Shown piece after piece: positions 48,149 to 57,782 of a stretch of DNA of 64,000 nucleotides; position 1 is the stretch's first letter, and the number at the start of each line of letters is the position of its first letter. Below the pieces are notes generated by a model. The model worked only from the letters and a program-made list of their open reading frames with translations, was not told the DNA's origin and ran no database searches. Where the stretch lies: positions 682,001 to 746,000 of the forward strand of contig JAMYHL010000004.1 in NCBI GenBank assembly GCA_025531455.1, written 5' to 3'. The position numbers and the translations under genes were made by a program. The DNA comes from Apiotrichum sp. Y4204. Its lineage: Eukaryota; Basidiomycota; Tremellomycetes; Trichosporonales; Trichosporonaceae.

Positions 48149-48224
48149 CAGCTCAGGGGCAAGGCGCATGCCCTCTGCCAGGCAATAGTACACGGCGCAA
48201 AGCCCTCTGTCCGCCGTCCTGCTG
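48149..48224 (+). ncRNA. Array unit 11, circularly permuted
   Basis: The order is as in unit 10: P4-type hairpin GGCA/TGCC with GGC/GCC (48158-48178), AGGCA, P2-type hairpin with TACA/TGTC, then CGCCGT. The closing helix is CAGC-tc-AGG with CCT-GCTG (48149-48157 / 48218-48224). Confidence 0.5.
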
Positions 48225-48712
48225 CTTACTAACCGGATCTCGCGACCATAGAACAATCAAGATCTTATCAGATGATCTAGGAGTGAAGAGATTTAGCGCC
48301 ATCTCCATCAGATTACAGCAGCTTCCATGTACTGGGTGTGGTAGATCCCGAGATTGTGCGCCAATTTGGCCGAAATCAATGACGTGTGTTTTCTTCAGGC
48401 ACCGCAATAACTGCTTGCCAAGCCCTAGAACAGAAAGGCTTGATTGCGTGAGCCTCGGTCATCAGGCTCGAAAATGGGGAGTGGATTTGGTGGTGAGCGA
48501 CTTTTGCGGCAGGCACATTGACACTGTCGTGGTCTGATTGTGAATCATTTATGTTTTCTTGCTAACACATCACCGAGATGGGTATCGAGGACACCGAAGG
48601 ACGCGAAAGTCACGTACCGCGATAACATCGCAGCCTTGCAGTTATAAGGACGGGACAAGGAAAGCGACTGACTCTCCACACTGACCCATTCGCCACTCAA
48701 CACACTTGCGCC
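48225..48712. promoter_or_regulatory. Promoter region of the copper ATPase gene
   Basis: About 490 bp upstream of the ATG. A TATAAG word (48643-48648) lies 65 bp before the start codon, with a short CA-rich leader after it. I recognise no metal-response element with confidence. Confidence 0.5.
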
Positions 48713-51700
48713 ATGAAATCCCAAACGCTCCCCACCTACCTCCCAGCAGCGTCGCTGTTCATCAAAAACATGCACTGCCCGAGCTGCGTCGAAAGTATCG
48801 CCACCTTGCTATCGGACGTACCGGGCGTGAAGGACGTCTCGAGCTCGCTCCTCCTCCACCGCGTCTCGTTCCGCGTCGACCCGGACTACCTCGCGACGCA
48901 GGAGCTCACCGAGGCTGGAGTCGTCGAGCTGGTGAAGGAGATTCTCACCATCGAAGGCGGGTTTGACATCATCGAAGAGGGAATGGATCACGCTTCAGAA
49001 TCCTCCGTAGGCTCCCTTCGCACCACCAAGTCGTCCGGTTTCCTCAGGAAGCAGAACAAGGACAAAATTCTGGAGGAGCGCCGCCGGAGACACCTCGAGC
49101 GATGTGGTTCCTGTCGTCGGGAGCTGGAGGAAAGAGAGAGGCTGGCCGCCGCGCAATCTCCTGCACGGGGCTTCTCACTCGGCAAGCTTCCATCACTGTT
49201 CTCGAGCAAACCACCAACCCCGCTGAACACCCCAAAGCTCGAGGCTCCATCATCCACGCCCTCGTCCCCTGCATCGTCGGTACCATCGTCACCCAACTCC
49301 TCCCCGTCAGGGCCTTCCAAGCCTCTCCCCTCACCATCCACCAAGTCTACCCCGCCTCCGACATCTCTGCCTCCGCCGCCCAACGACCAGATTCTCGTGA
49401 CGGTCCTCTCCATCGAGGGCATGACCTGCGCGAGCTGCACCACCTCGATCACCCAGGCACTCAAGCACTATCCCTCAGTCCTCGATGTGGAGATCAACCT
49501 GCTTTCATCATCGGGCACGGTGCGGCACAAGGCGAGCTTTGCACCTGCCGAGCTCGCTGCTGCCGTGGAAGACGCGGGGTTTGACGCCGAAGTCATGCAG
49601 TCGCACCCCGCTGCTCCCCCTGTCGAGGAGGCGCCCAAGGCGTTCAAGACGACGCTCTCTATCCACGGCATGACCTGTGCATCATGCAGCTCTGCAATCG
49701 ACCGCGCGGTCCGCGAGCTTCCAGGTGTTGAGGATGTCTCTATCGACGTGCTTGGGAACAAGGGCACCGTCACGCACAGCGGCGCTCTCTCCACGAATAC
49801 AATAAAGGACGCAGTTGAGGATGCCGGGTACGATGCCGAGGTGGTCTCGTCCGTTCCCCTTGACAGCAAGCCCTCGTCCTCTGAACCGGAACTCCGGACA
49901 GTTACAATCCGCGTCGACGGCATGTTCTGCAACAACTGCACGATGCAGATTAACAAACATCTCGCCACAATGCCGCTCAAGTCGTTCACGCCGTTGTCCC
50001 TTCACTCCCCCGTGACGACGATTACTTACGCCCCACACGACCCGCTCACCATCCGAGACATTATCTCAAGCCTCTCAAACCTGCAACCTGAATTTGAGCC
50101 GCGTGTCTCGGAGACCAAGTCCCTCAGCGAGCGCAGCCAAGCCATCCAGCGGCGCGAGGTCAAGGTTCTCGCCGCGCACCTTGCCGTGTCGGTCCTTGTC
50201 GCTATCCCGACATTTATTATCGCCATCGTCTCCATGGTACTTCTCCCGTCAAGCCACCCCTTCCGACGGGGGTGGGACACGCCCGTCTGGGGCGGCGCGA
50301 ACCGCGGCACGCTTGTCCTTTGGCCGCTGGCGACCATCACCCAGTTCGGCGTCGGATGGATCTTCTATAAGCGCACGTTCAACTCAATCTGGCCCCATCT
50401 CCGTGCCATGGTGCCGCGCTTCCTCCGCCGCGCCTCGATGCGCACTGCGCCGCCGCGGAAACTTGGCTGGAGGAGCTTCTTTTCCTTCGGATCCATGGAC
50501 CTGCTCGTTGTTCTCTCAACGACAGTCTCGTATTTTACCTCCATTGCGATGATGGCCCTCGACGTCAAAGCCGGTCCTGGCGCCATGACCATGGGATCGT
50601 ACTTTGACTCGTCCGTGTTCATCATCATGTTCATCCTCCTCGGCCGGACCCTCGAGGCGTACGCCAAGTCCCGCACCACCGACGCCGTCTCGCTCCTTGG
50701 CACTCTCCGCCCTGAGACCGCCTTCCTGGTAGAGGCGGATCCCGAGAAGGTCCTCCACGTATCCTCAGACGGTGATGAGAGTGACGGCACATCCGAGAAA
50801 GCAGCGGTGTCGCATGGACCCGCGTACCGCGAGATCCCCATCAGCCAGGTCGAGTACGGCGACATCCTCCTCGTGCACCCGGGCGCACTTCCCCCGACTG
50901 ACGGCGTCGTCGTGACAGGCACCACGTCCTTCGATGAGTCGTCCCTCACCGGCGAGTCGCGCCCCGTCACCAAGGGCCCCGGCGACGAGGTGTTCACGGG
51001 TACGACGAACCAGACCTCAGCAATCACGATTCGCGTCACGTCGCTTGCGTCCGACACAATGCTCGAAAAGATCATCAACGCAGTCTCCGAGGCGACGGGC
51101 CGCAAGGCACCGCTCGAGCGCGCAGCCGAGCGCCTGACGGGTGTATTCGTCCCGATCGTCGTTTACATTGCGATCGCGGTGCTCTGTATCTGGCTCGGCG
51201 TCGTGTTTGGCGGCATAATCGACCCGAGCAAGTATCACGGGAACGGCGGGCGCACATTCTTCGCCATCGAGTTCGCCGTCGCCGTTCTCGTCGTGGCCTG
51301 TCCGTGCGGTATTGGTCTGGCTGTGCCCTGCGCCAATGCCGTCGGCAATGGGCTTGCAGCCGCAGCGGGAATTCTCGCCTCGGGCGGCGGAGAAGCATTC
51401 ACGAACGCCACAAAGGTCACGACTATTGCATTTGACAAGACCGGCACCCTCACCGTCGGCAAGAGCGTCGTCACTGACGAGTACTACCCTCCTGGAGCAG
51501 CCAAGGACACTGTGGCTGCCGCGGCTGCCGCTATCGAAGCACTGTCTACCCATCCACTTGCAGTCGGCCTTGTTGAGCACCTTGCGGAGACCGAAAACCG
51601 TCTGCCCAAGGCCTCCGTCACCGACTCGACTGAGATTGCCGGCCGCGGCCTGCGCGCCGTGGTGTCCTCTTCTGCGGGGGAGCAGGAATACATTGTGGGC

Positions 51701-52477
51701 AACGCCGCTCTTCTGACGGAGAACGGCGTCGATCTTTCATCGGTAGAGCCCACAATGGACAGTTGGGTCAATGATGCCAAGAGCCTGATCCTTGTCGCCT
51801 CTCGCTCTTTCTCCATCGGGAACACTGGCCCGTCGACGCCACCCGCCTACACTCTTTCAGCAATGTACGCGCTCTCCGACCCGCCGCGCCCGACGACCAA
51901 GGGCGTCCTCGACCAGCTCAGGAGCAAGGGCTACCGCCTGGTCATGCTCTCAGGTGACAATGTCGGCACGGCGCGCGCCGTCGCCCGCATGGTGGGCATC
52001 GAGCCGGAGGACGTGCACGCCGGCGTTGGTCCGGAGGGCAAGGCCGCCGCAATCGCCGAGATGCAGGCGAGAACGCGCGTCGTCTCGCGCTTCTACGGAC
52101 TGAAGAAGGAGGTGCGCAACGAAGCAGTCATGTTTGTCGGCGACGGGCTCAACGATGCTGTGGCGCTAGCAGCGGCGGATGCGTCCGCAGCAATGGGCCA
52201 CGGATCGCAGGCGACCCTAGCGAGCGCAGACTTTGTCCTTCTCTCGTCCAACCTTGACAGTCTCGTCACACTCTTCACCCTCAGCCGGAAGGTCATGCAC
52301 CGCCAGTGGTTCAACCTCTTCTGGGCGATGGTCTTTAACGTCGTCTGTCTCCCCATCGCGGCCGGCGTGCTCTTCCCCGCTGGGCTCAAGCTCAGCCCCG
52401 TATGGAGCGCCGTCCTCATGGCGTGCAGCAGCGTCAGCGTCGTGCTCTCCTCACTTGCCCTCCGCTGGGGCCTTTAA
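48713..52477 (+). CDS. CCC2: Copper-transporting P1B-type ATPase
   Basis: It pumps Cu+ into the Golgi lumen to load multicopper oxidases. This intronless ORF of 1,254 residues has four N-terminal heavy-metal (HMA) domains with CxxC motifs: MHCPSC (first, degenerate start), GMTCASC (second and third) and GMFCNNC (fourth). A Ser/Pro linker (about residues 165-225) separates domains 1 and 2. The membrane/P-type core follows: TGES actuator loop, CPC in the metal-binding helix (VACPCGIGLAVPCA), DKTGTLTVGK phosphorylation motif, SThPLA (the HP motif of P1B pumps) and GDGLNDAVAL hinge. The ATG at 48713 gives MKSQTLPTY and fits the leader. It is tandem with VCX1, 900 bp apart. The lack of introns is unusual beside its multi-exon neighbours. 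Confidence 0.96.
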   Translation: MKSQTLPTYLPAASLFIKNMHCPSCVESIATLLSDVPGVKDVSSSLLLHRVSFRVDPDYLATQELTEAGVVELVKEILTIEGGFDIIEEGMDHASESSVGSLRTTKSSGFLRKQNKDKILEERRRRHLERCGSCRRELEERERLAAAQSPARGFSLGKLPSLFSSKPPTPLNTPKLEAPSSTPSSPASSVPSSPNSSPSGPSKPLPSPSTKSTPPPTSLPPPPNDQILVTVLSIEGMTCASCTTSITQALKHYPSVLDVEINLLSSSGTVRHKASFAPAELAAAVEDAGFDAEVMQSHPAAPPVEEAPKAFKTTLSIHGMTCASCSSAIDRAVRELPGVEDVSIDVLGNKGTVTHSGALSTNTIKDAVEDAGYDAEVVSSVPLDSKPSSSEPELRTVTIRVDGMFCNNCTMQINKHLATMPLKSFTPLSLHSPVTTITYAPHDPLTIRDIISSLSNLQPEFEPRVSETKSLSERSQAIQRREVKVLAAHLAVSVLVAIPTFIIAIVSMVLLPSSHPFRRGWDTPVWGGANRGTLVLWPLATITQFGVGWIFYKRTFNSIWPHLRAMVPRFLRRASMRTAPPRKLGWRSFFSFGSMDLLVVLSTTVSYFTSIAMMALDVKAGPGAMTMGSYFDSSVFIIMFILLGRTLEAYAKSRTTDAVSLLGTLRPETAFLVEADPEKVLHVSSDGDESDGTSEKAAVSHGPAYREIPISQVEYGDILLVHPGALPPTDGVVVTGTTSFDESSLTGESRPVTKGPGDEVFTGTTNQTSAITIRVTSLASDTMLEKIINAVSEATGRKAPLERAAERLTGVFVPIVVYIAIAVLCIWLGVVFGGIIDPSKYHGNGGRTFFAIEFAVAVLVVACPCGIGLAVPCANAVGNGLAAAAGILASGGGEAFTNATKVTTIAFDKTGTLTVGKSVVTDEYYPPGAAKDTVAAAAAAIEALSTHPLAVGLVEHLAETENRLPKASVTDSTEIAGRGLRAVVSSSAGEQEYIVGNAALLTENGVDLSSVEPTMDSWVNDAKSLILVASRSFSIGNTGPSTPPAYTLSAMYALSDPPRPTTKGVLDQLRSKGYRLVMLSGDNVGTARAVARMVGIEPEDVHAGVGPEGKAAAIAEMQARTRVVSRFYGLKKEVRNEAVMFVGDGLNDAVALAAADASAAMGHGSQATLASADFVLLSSNLDSLVTLFTLSRKVMHRQWFNLFWAMVFNVVCLPIAAGVLFPAGLKLSPVWSAVLMACSSVSVVLSSLALRWGL

Positions 52478-53378
52478 TCAGTCAGATGATAAGTAGATGT
52501 TGATGAATCTGTTATTCTTCAAGTGTACACGTTCCATGACGTCTGGGTTACTCACACTCTGCCCCTGCTGACACCTCTGCTGCCGTATAGTGACCGCGCT
52601 CCATTGACCCATCCCCAGCTCCATTTCAAACAGGTCCACAGCGTTCCTGCTCAAGGCATGATGACCACATCAAAGCCTCTGGGTGTCCTGGCAGGGGCCT
52701 GGACCTGAACGCCATGGGCCGAGCTTGCCGAGTGGCGCCCCCACTTCCCCGAGCTTCAGGAAGCAGGATGTCACTGTACCTGCGGAAATGAGTGATCGAT
52801 CAGGCCAGGAGAGTGGGTTGCGGGGAGAGTGTTTGTTTATTTCTGGTCTACTTGTGTCGTGCCAAGACAAAGGTTGTCCAGTGGCACCAACAGGCTATGA
52901 CCGCACCGTGCCAAAATTAGCACTCCCACTAAACGAGACGCGCCTTGCCCGTGGAGCGGCGCCGTAGCGAACTATGCCTGCTGGTAACATCGGTCAACGA
53001 GAGAGCACCATTGCAGGACGGCGAGTGCACGGAAAGTTTCACGCTGCGCTGGGGGTCGCAGGAGCAGCAGAGGTGGAGCCGACTGTGTGTGCCCAGTGTG
53101 GCGACGTGCGGCGAGGTCGAGTGGACCGCGAGCTGCGAGAAACTAGTTGAAACGTCAGAATGTCAGAAGCCATCCCCGCAGCCTGTTGACCATCTCACAG
53201 ACTAGTGATATCGCAAGTATCACACTCACAGAAAACAACTGCTTGCGGAGCGACACGGGCACGAGCACCTCGTCCTCCAACTTCAGTCTGCTCAAGTTCT
53301 ACTCCAGCTTGCTCTGTCAACTTTCTCCACTCTTTCGCTCATCTTTCCATCTGCCTATCCCTCCTTCTCTCTACACCA
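52478..53378. other. Intergenic region CCC2 / VCX1
   Basis: About 900 bp with no supported gene. The last 150 bp are a CT-rich leader of the exchanger gene (53270-53375). Confidence 0.5.
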
Positions 53379-55550
53379 ATGGCCGACCTTCCGCTCAGCC
53401 ACTCCCCCGCCCCCTTTGACGAGGACCGGCTCGCCGGACCATCTGCTGCGGCCGACGATGAGCTCCGCCGCCGCCCGCCAAAGCGCGCCGTGACACTGGA
53501 GCCGACCCACGGCCACGACCATGCCACTCGCAGCGGACATCACCCGCACCACCTCGCGACCGCGCGACGCACACAGTCCGACCCGCCGCCGACCGCCTCA
53601 CAAATTATGCGCCGCGTCACGACCAGTTTGTTTACCCCCGAACGCCCTGTGGCGCCCGCGCCGGGGTACGTCGCTAGCATCAAGGCGGCAATCTTTAGTT
53701 CTTGGGTGTGAGTACGTGATGGGCCTCTGCGGCGGCTTTCATACCTTGGATCGATCGCGTTTGATGGGCGTGATGAACTTCAGAATCACTTGGACCCAGC
53801 CTGTGGATGTTCCTGTGTGGCCTTCACGGAACTGTTTGGTTCATCTGTCCCTGCATTGTCCCACTTGTTGTCGCCCTTCCCCGCTCGCTTGACGCTGACG
53901 ATAGCAATGTCCTCCTGGTCTTCATCCCGATAGGCTGGGCGCTCCATTTCGTCAAGGCGAGCGGGAACAAGACAATTACGGATACGGTCGTTTTTATAAT
54001 GACCTTTATCGCCATCATACCGCTTGCCGGTCTGCTGGGTTTTGCGACCGAGGAGGTCTCGCTGCGTCTGGGCCAGACGCTCGGCGGTCTTGTGAATGCC
54101 ACACTCGGCAACACGGTAGAGCTCATCATCGCCATTATCGCCCTTATCAAGTGTGAGATAGAGGTCGTGCAGTCGTCCCTTGTCGGCTCCATCCTCTCAA
54201 ACTTGCTTCTCGTTCTCGGCATGTGTTTCCTCGCTGGCGGCTTCAAGTACGCCGAGCAGAGCATGAAGGAAACAGCCGCGCAGCTCAACATGTCTCTGCT
54301 CTTAATTGCCGTCGTCGCGGTTCTCGTCCCTGTGAGTCCTGCCAGTCGCTTTTGTTTTGGCAGATATAGTGACTGATCCGCAGTCGGCTTTCCACTTTGC
54401 GTTCGGCAACACGAACCGCACGGAAGACGAGGAGAAGAGAGACCTGCTCGCCATGTCGCACGGCGTGGCTGTGATACTCCTCTTCCTCTACATAGCCTTT
54501 ATGCTCTTCCAGATGTGGACGCACGCCCACCTGTACGAGGACGACAAAAACGCGACCACGTCCACGAGGTACCGCCCCGAGATTGCGGGACTGCCGGGCC
54601 GCGCGCGGGCCAAGGTCCGTCGTGTGCGCAACTTCCGTGCGAAGAAGACCGACGAGGAGACTGCCGACGCCAGCTCGGAGACCAAGAGCGGCATGGAGAC
54701 GAAGGAGACTGCCAGCACGTCCGAGGCCACCGCTCCTGAGAGTAATGGCGCGCTGCGGAGTGACGGCGGGTCGACCCACTCGAGCGAATCCGAGGAGGAG
54801 GAGGAGATTCCCCAGATGAACGTTCCCGTCACCATCATCGTGATGATTATCATCGCTGTTCTCGTTGGTGTCACGGCCGAGTTCCTCGTCGACTCGATAA
54901 ACGGCATGGTGGCGTCCAACCCCTCGCTCTCGGCAGAGTGGGTCGGTCTCATTCTGTTGCCCATAGTCGGTGAGTGCTGAGCGTGGTTGACGAGGAATGC
55001 CTGCCACTGGACAATGACTAACGGCAGGCAACGCTGCTGAGCACTTTACTGCCGTTTCCGTTGCGGTCAAGGACAAGCTCGATCTCAGTATTTCCGTTGC
55101 AGTTGGCTCGTCCATCCAGGTCGCTCTCTTTGTCATACCCGTGTGCCAGCTGGTGAGTGCAAGAGACATGTGGCCTTGGTTACCGGTCACCCTGTCAAGT
55201 GCCGCCAACGCGAGACAGTACTAACAGCAGCTCGCATGGTGTATAAACAAGCCCATGACACTCCTCTTCGACCCGTTCGAAAGCGTCATGCTCTTCTTCA
55301 CTGTTATTATCGTTAATCAGACCATGGCCGACGGCCGTTCCAAGTAAGTTTCCCAGCAGACACTTGACTCTCGCTTTAATTTTCGCGAAACGCTGACTGG
55401 CAGCTGGATGGAAGGCATGGTCCTCATACTCTTTTACCTCATTATTGCTGTCGCCTTTGTGAGTGTCCTCTGCTGTGAACAGTTGTTGGGAATCATGCTG
55501 ACAAGAAGTGGTACTACCCAGGCTCGGAGCCCCTCATTGCCTGCCACTAA
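53379..55550 (+). CDS. VCX1: Vacuolar Ca2+/H+ exchanger (CAX family)
   Basis: This antiporter moves cytosolic Ca2+ into the vacuole using the proton gradient made by the V-ATPase. A His/Pro-rich cytosolic N-terminus (about 110 residues, [15 protein letters not shown]) precedes 11 predicted membrane helices. The two CAX repeat signatures are present: [15 protein letters not shown] and [18 protein letters not shown] long acidic cytoplasmic loop ([25 protein letters not shown]) splits the two halves, as in the family. Six or seven exons have donors at about 53710, 54330, 54971, 55153, 55345 and 55459. The final exon starts at WYYPGSEP and stops at 55548-55550. About 560 residues. It is convergent with the M28 peptidase. 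Confidence 0.92.
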
Positions 55551-55839
55551 ACGCATTCTTGCCTTTCTCGAGAGACCCTTACCTACACACATACCACGAC
55601 TCGATATGAACGCCCATTCTCCACACTCTGTAGAGCCCCGCCAGACACCGTCATATACATAATGCATCGCAGTACACATTAGCAAATCAGCCTGGAAGTA
55701 TCGGGCTGCATCACAATCACAAAGTTGCCAAGATGTCCATAACATTCATTCGATTGCACCACAACCTATTGTTCACTTGAGCTTCACGAAAAGATGTTCA
55801 ATCTAGACGGTCTAGACCTTCTACGCGGCCCGCCCGCTC

Positions 55840-57362
55840 TCAGGGGCGACGATACCCCGCGACCTCGAGGACAGTCGCAAACGTGACCTTTGCAATGCTG
55901 CGGATCTGCTCAAAGTCGTATCCCTCACGATCAGACACGTCTCCGGAGTTGTGGTACATGGGGTCTGCGATCCACCCGTTGCGCTCAAACACCTGCGTGG
56001 CCGGGAAACCGTAGGTGAGGAACGACTGGTGGTCCGAGCAACACGCAGAGGTGCGCCCTACCTCGAGCTCAGGGGCGTAAAGCGCCGAAACGTTGGCGAC
56101 GAGGTATCCCGCCTCGGGGAGCTCAATTCTGGAAGAGTCAGTGAGTGATGTCCGCGACGACTTACGTTGCCGGAAGACCGAGCTGCATCGGCTCGCCGGG
56201 GACGCGGTATGCGAGCATGTCAGCCTGGATGTGGAGGATGACGGTGGCGTTCTGCTCCGCGAGGTGCTTGGCGTAGTAGTGCGATCCCCAGAGTCCTTGT
56301 TCCTCGCCCGAGAACAGGGCGAGGGTGAGCGGCCGCTCAAAAGTAAGGTTGTGTGCGGCAATCGCGTCCGCGACGGCCAGGACGTGTGCTGTTCCGGATC
56401 CGTCGTCGTCTGCACCAGGCGCGCGGAGGCTGCCAAACGACCCGCGCGAGTCGTAGTGTCCGCTGAGGATGACGCGCTCCGTCGAGTTCGTGAGCGACGG
56501 GTATGTGCAGATGACGTCGGGGGAGAAGCCGGGGAGGAAGGGGAAGAACTCGCATTTTGCGCCGGTCGCCTCGACCTTGTCTGTGTTCCATTAGTCACGA
56601 AATCACGCAGTACACACTCTTGAGCCATTTGGAGGCCACCTGCGCGCCTTCCGTGAACGAGTGGCGGCTCTCAATGTCCGAATCCTCGCCAGTGAGGTAG
56701 CGCACGTCCTTGCGGATGTTCTTGGCTGAAAGCGAGTCCACGATCCCCGCAATCTCGCGGCTGTACTTGAGGCTGGCGGTCACGTTCGCGAGATGGCGCG
56801 CGTAGTGCTTCGGAATGTCGTAGTCCTGCGGCACGGGAGCAGGCGGAACGCCGACAACCGCGAGATGACGCGGGAGCCACTTGTCAATGTGCGGCAGGAA
56901 CATGTCCGGGACGCGGATGAACATGCCTCTGTCGGAGAGATGCAGCATCTGGATATCCAGGGACGGGAGGTACGGCCGAGGGAAGCCCTCCGCGTCGACC
57001 TCGTCATCCGACTCCGTGAGGACGACCTGATGGCCGCGCTCCATCTTCCGGGCAGGCTCGATCTGTTTCGCAACCTCCTCAAACACGGCCTCAAGCACGC
57101 CCGCTGTGCGCGGGACGCCCTCCATACCCGCATGGCCGACCCACACGATCTCGCCGCCCGAGGGACGCGGTACCAGAGAGCCTGAGTCAACGGCGTCCGC
57201 CGACGAGAAGGCACACCCCTCGTCGGGCTGGTAGACGTGTACGCCGCCATAAGCGCCGTGGTGCGAGTTCCGCAGACACGCAGGCGCCGCGGACGCGTCG
57301 GACTGCGTAAAGAAGAGCGTGCGCGCGTCCGCTGACGCTAGGAGGAGGAGGAGGGGGAGCAT
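55840..57362 (-). CDS. Secreted or vacuolar M28-family zinc aminopeptidase
   Basis: The start at 57362 gives MLPLLLLLASADA, a clean signal peptide; the in-frame ATG at 57470 would hide it behind a charged leader and is rejected. A divergent N-terminal region (about 1-230) follows. The catalytic M28 block holds the dizinc ligands and catalytic acids: HYDSRGS (His, Asp), GADDDGSGT (bridging Asp), SGEEQGLWGS (catalytic and ligand Glu), QADM and YHNSGD (last His). Three exons; intron boundaries near 56580-56616 and 56131-56165. About 485 residues, longer than bacterial aminopeptidases because of the N-terminal domain. Substrates cannot be told from sequence. It is divergent from the TFIIIC gene. 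Confidence 0.9.
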
Positions 57363-57782
57363 CGTGGATTGTGATGAGACAGATTGGGGGGGAGTCCGAC
57401 GATGCGATCTATATCTGGTCGATTTAGTTGAGTCAGTGCCACCGTTCCGCGCGGTGTCATCATTCCTCACGTGATGTCACGGCGCTTGAGCGCTTGACGC
57501 GCGCGGGGCCGAGCCATCTCCGAAGTCAGCGTTCAGTTGCTTCGTTGGGCCAGGAGGACCACTGAATCTCAGACGATTGGCATCAGACATGCATGTGATG
57601 CAGATGAGACCTTAGCATTGAGGACCAGAATGTTGCGACACTACAGAACGGCGGCCACACAGAAAATATGGTGGCTATACCCTGGGGGTCCCCTTCCTCT
57701 GTTTACGATTTTTCCAGACGTCATACGCCAAAGTTGAGATTGAGAAACAACACTCTCTCCCATCCCAACGGACCGCCCGGCG
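57363..57782. promoter_or_regulatory. Divergent promoter region M28 peptidase / TFIIIC subunit
   Basis: 420 bp between two divergent start codons. The GC-rich stretch at 57475-57515 contains GGCGCTTGAGCGCTTGACGC, a small inverted-repeat-like word. There is no TATA box on either side that I trust. Confidence 0.5.

Larger units (their letters stand above)
46654..48224 (+). repeat. Array of eleven covarying structured RNA-like units
   Basis: Eleven units of 75-88 nt are spread over 1.57 kb with unrelated spacers of 12-230 nt. Each normal unit can be folded as: closing helix P1; hairpin P2; short hairpin P3; hairpin P4; closing strand of P1. P2 and P4 share one design: a 4-bp stem (xACA/TGTx or xGCA/TGCx), one base opposite CTC, a 3-bp GGY/RCC stem and a 3-6 nt loop. 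P2 is followed by CGCCGTYC, P4 by AGGCAnTC. P1 sequences differ from unit to unit but stay complementary, and internal pairs show compensatory changes. Wobbles are G-U only on the plus strand. Units 10 and 11 are circularly permuted. No known RNA class is recognised; the strand and RNA nature are inferences from covariation. Confidence 0.8.

Noticed and set aside
46654..48224. CRISPR array
   Set aside because: Repeats are variable, internally structured, unevenly spaced and permuted; spacers differ greatly in length; a fungal nuclear genome is not expected to hold CRISPR.
46654..48224. Hammerhead, twister, twister-sister, HDV-like or tRNA-like elements
   Set aside because: None of their conserved cores (CUGAUGA/GAAA; nested twister loops; HDV double pseudoknot; tRNA T-arm) is present on either strand in the units as I read them. 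A covariance search would be decisive.
46654..48224. Mitochondrial-type double-hairpin (GC-cluster) mobile elements
   Set aside because: The surroundings are nuclear genes, and such elements do not explain closing helices that covary or the circular permutation; not fully excluded.
46654..48256. Minus-strand reading frames across the array with repeated peptides (for example CLAEG..., GAQRAV)
   Set aside because: The frame is broken between units by spacers and unit-length differences; covariation and plus-strand wobbles favour RNA, so the shared peptides are a by-product of the conserved bases.
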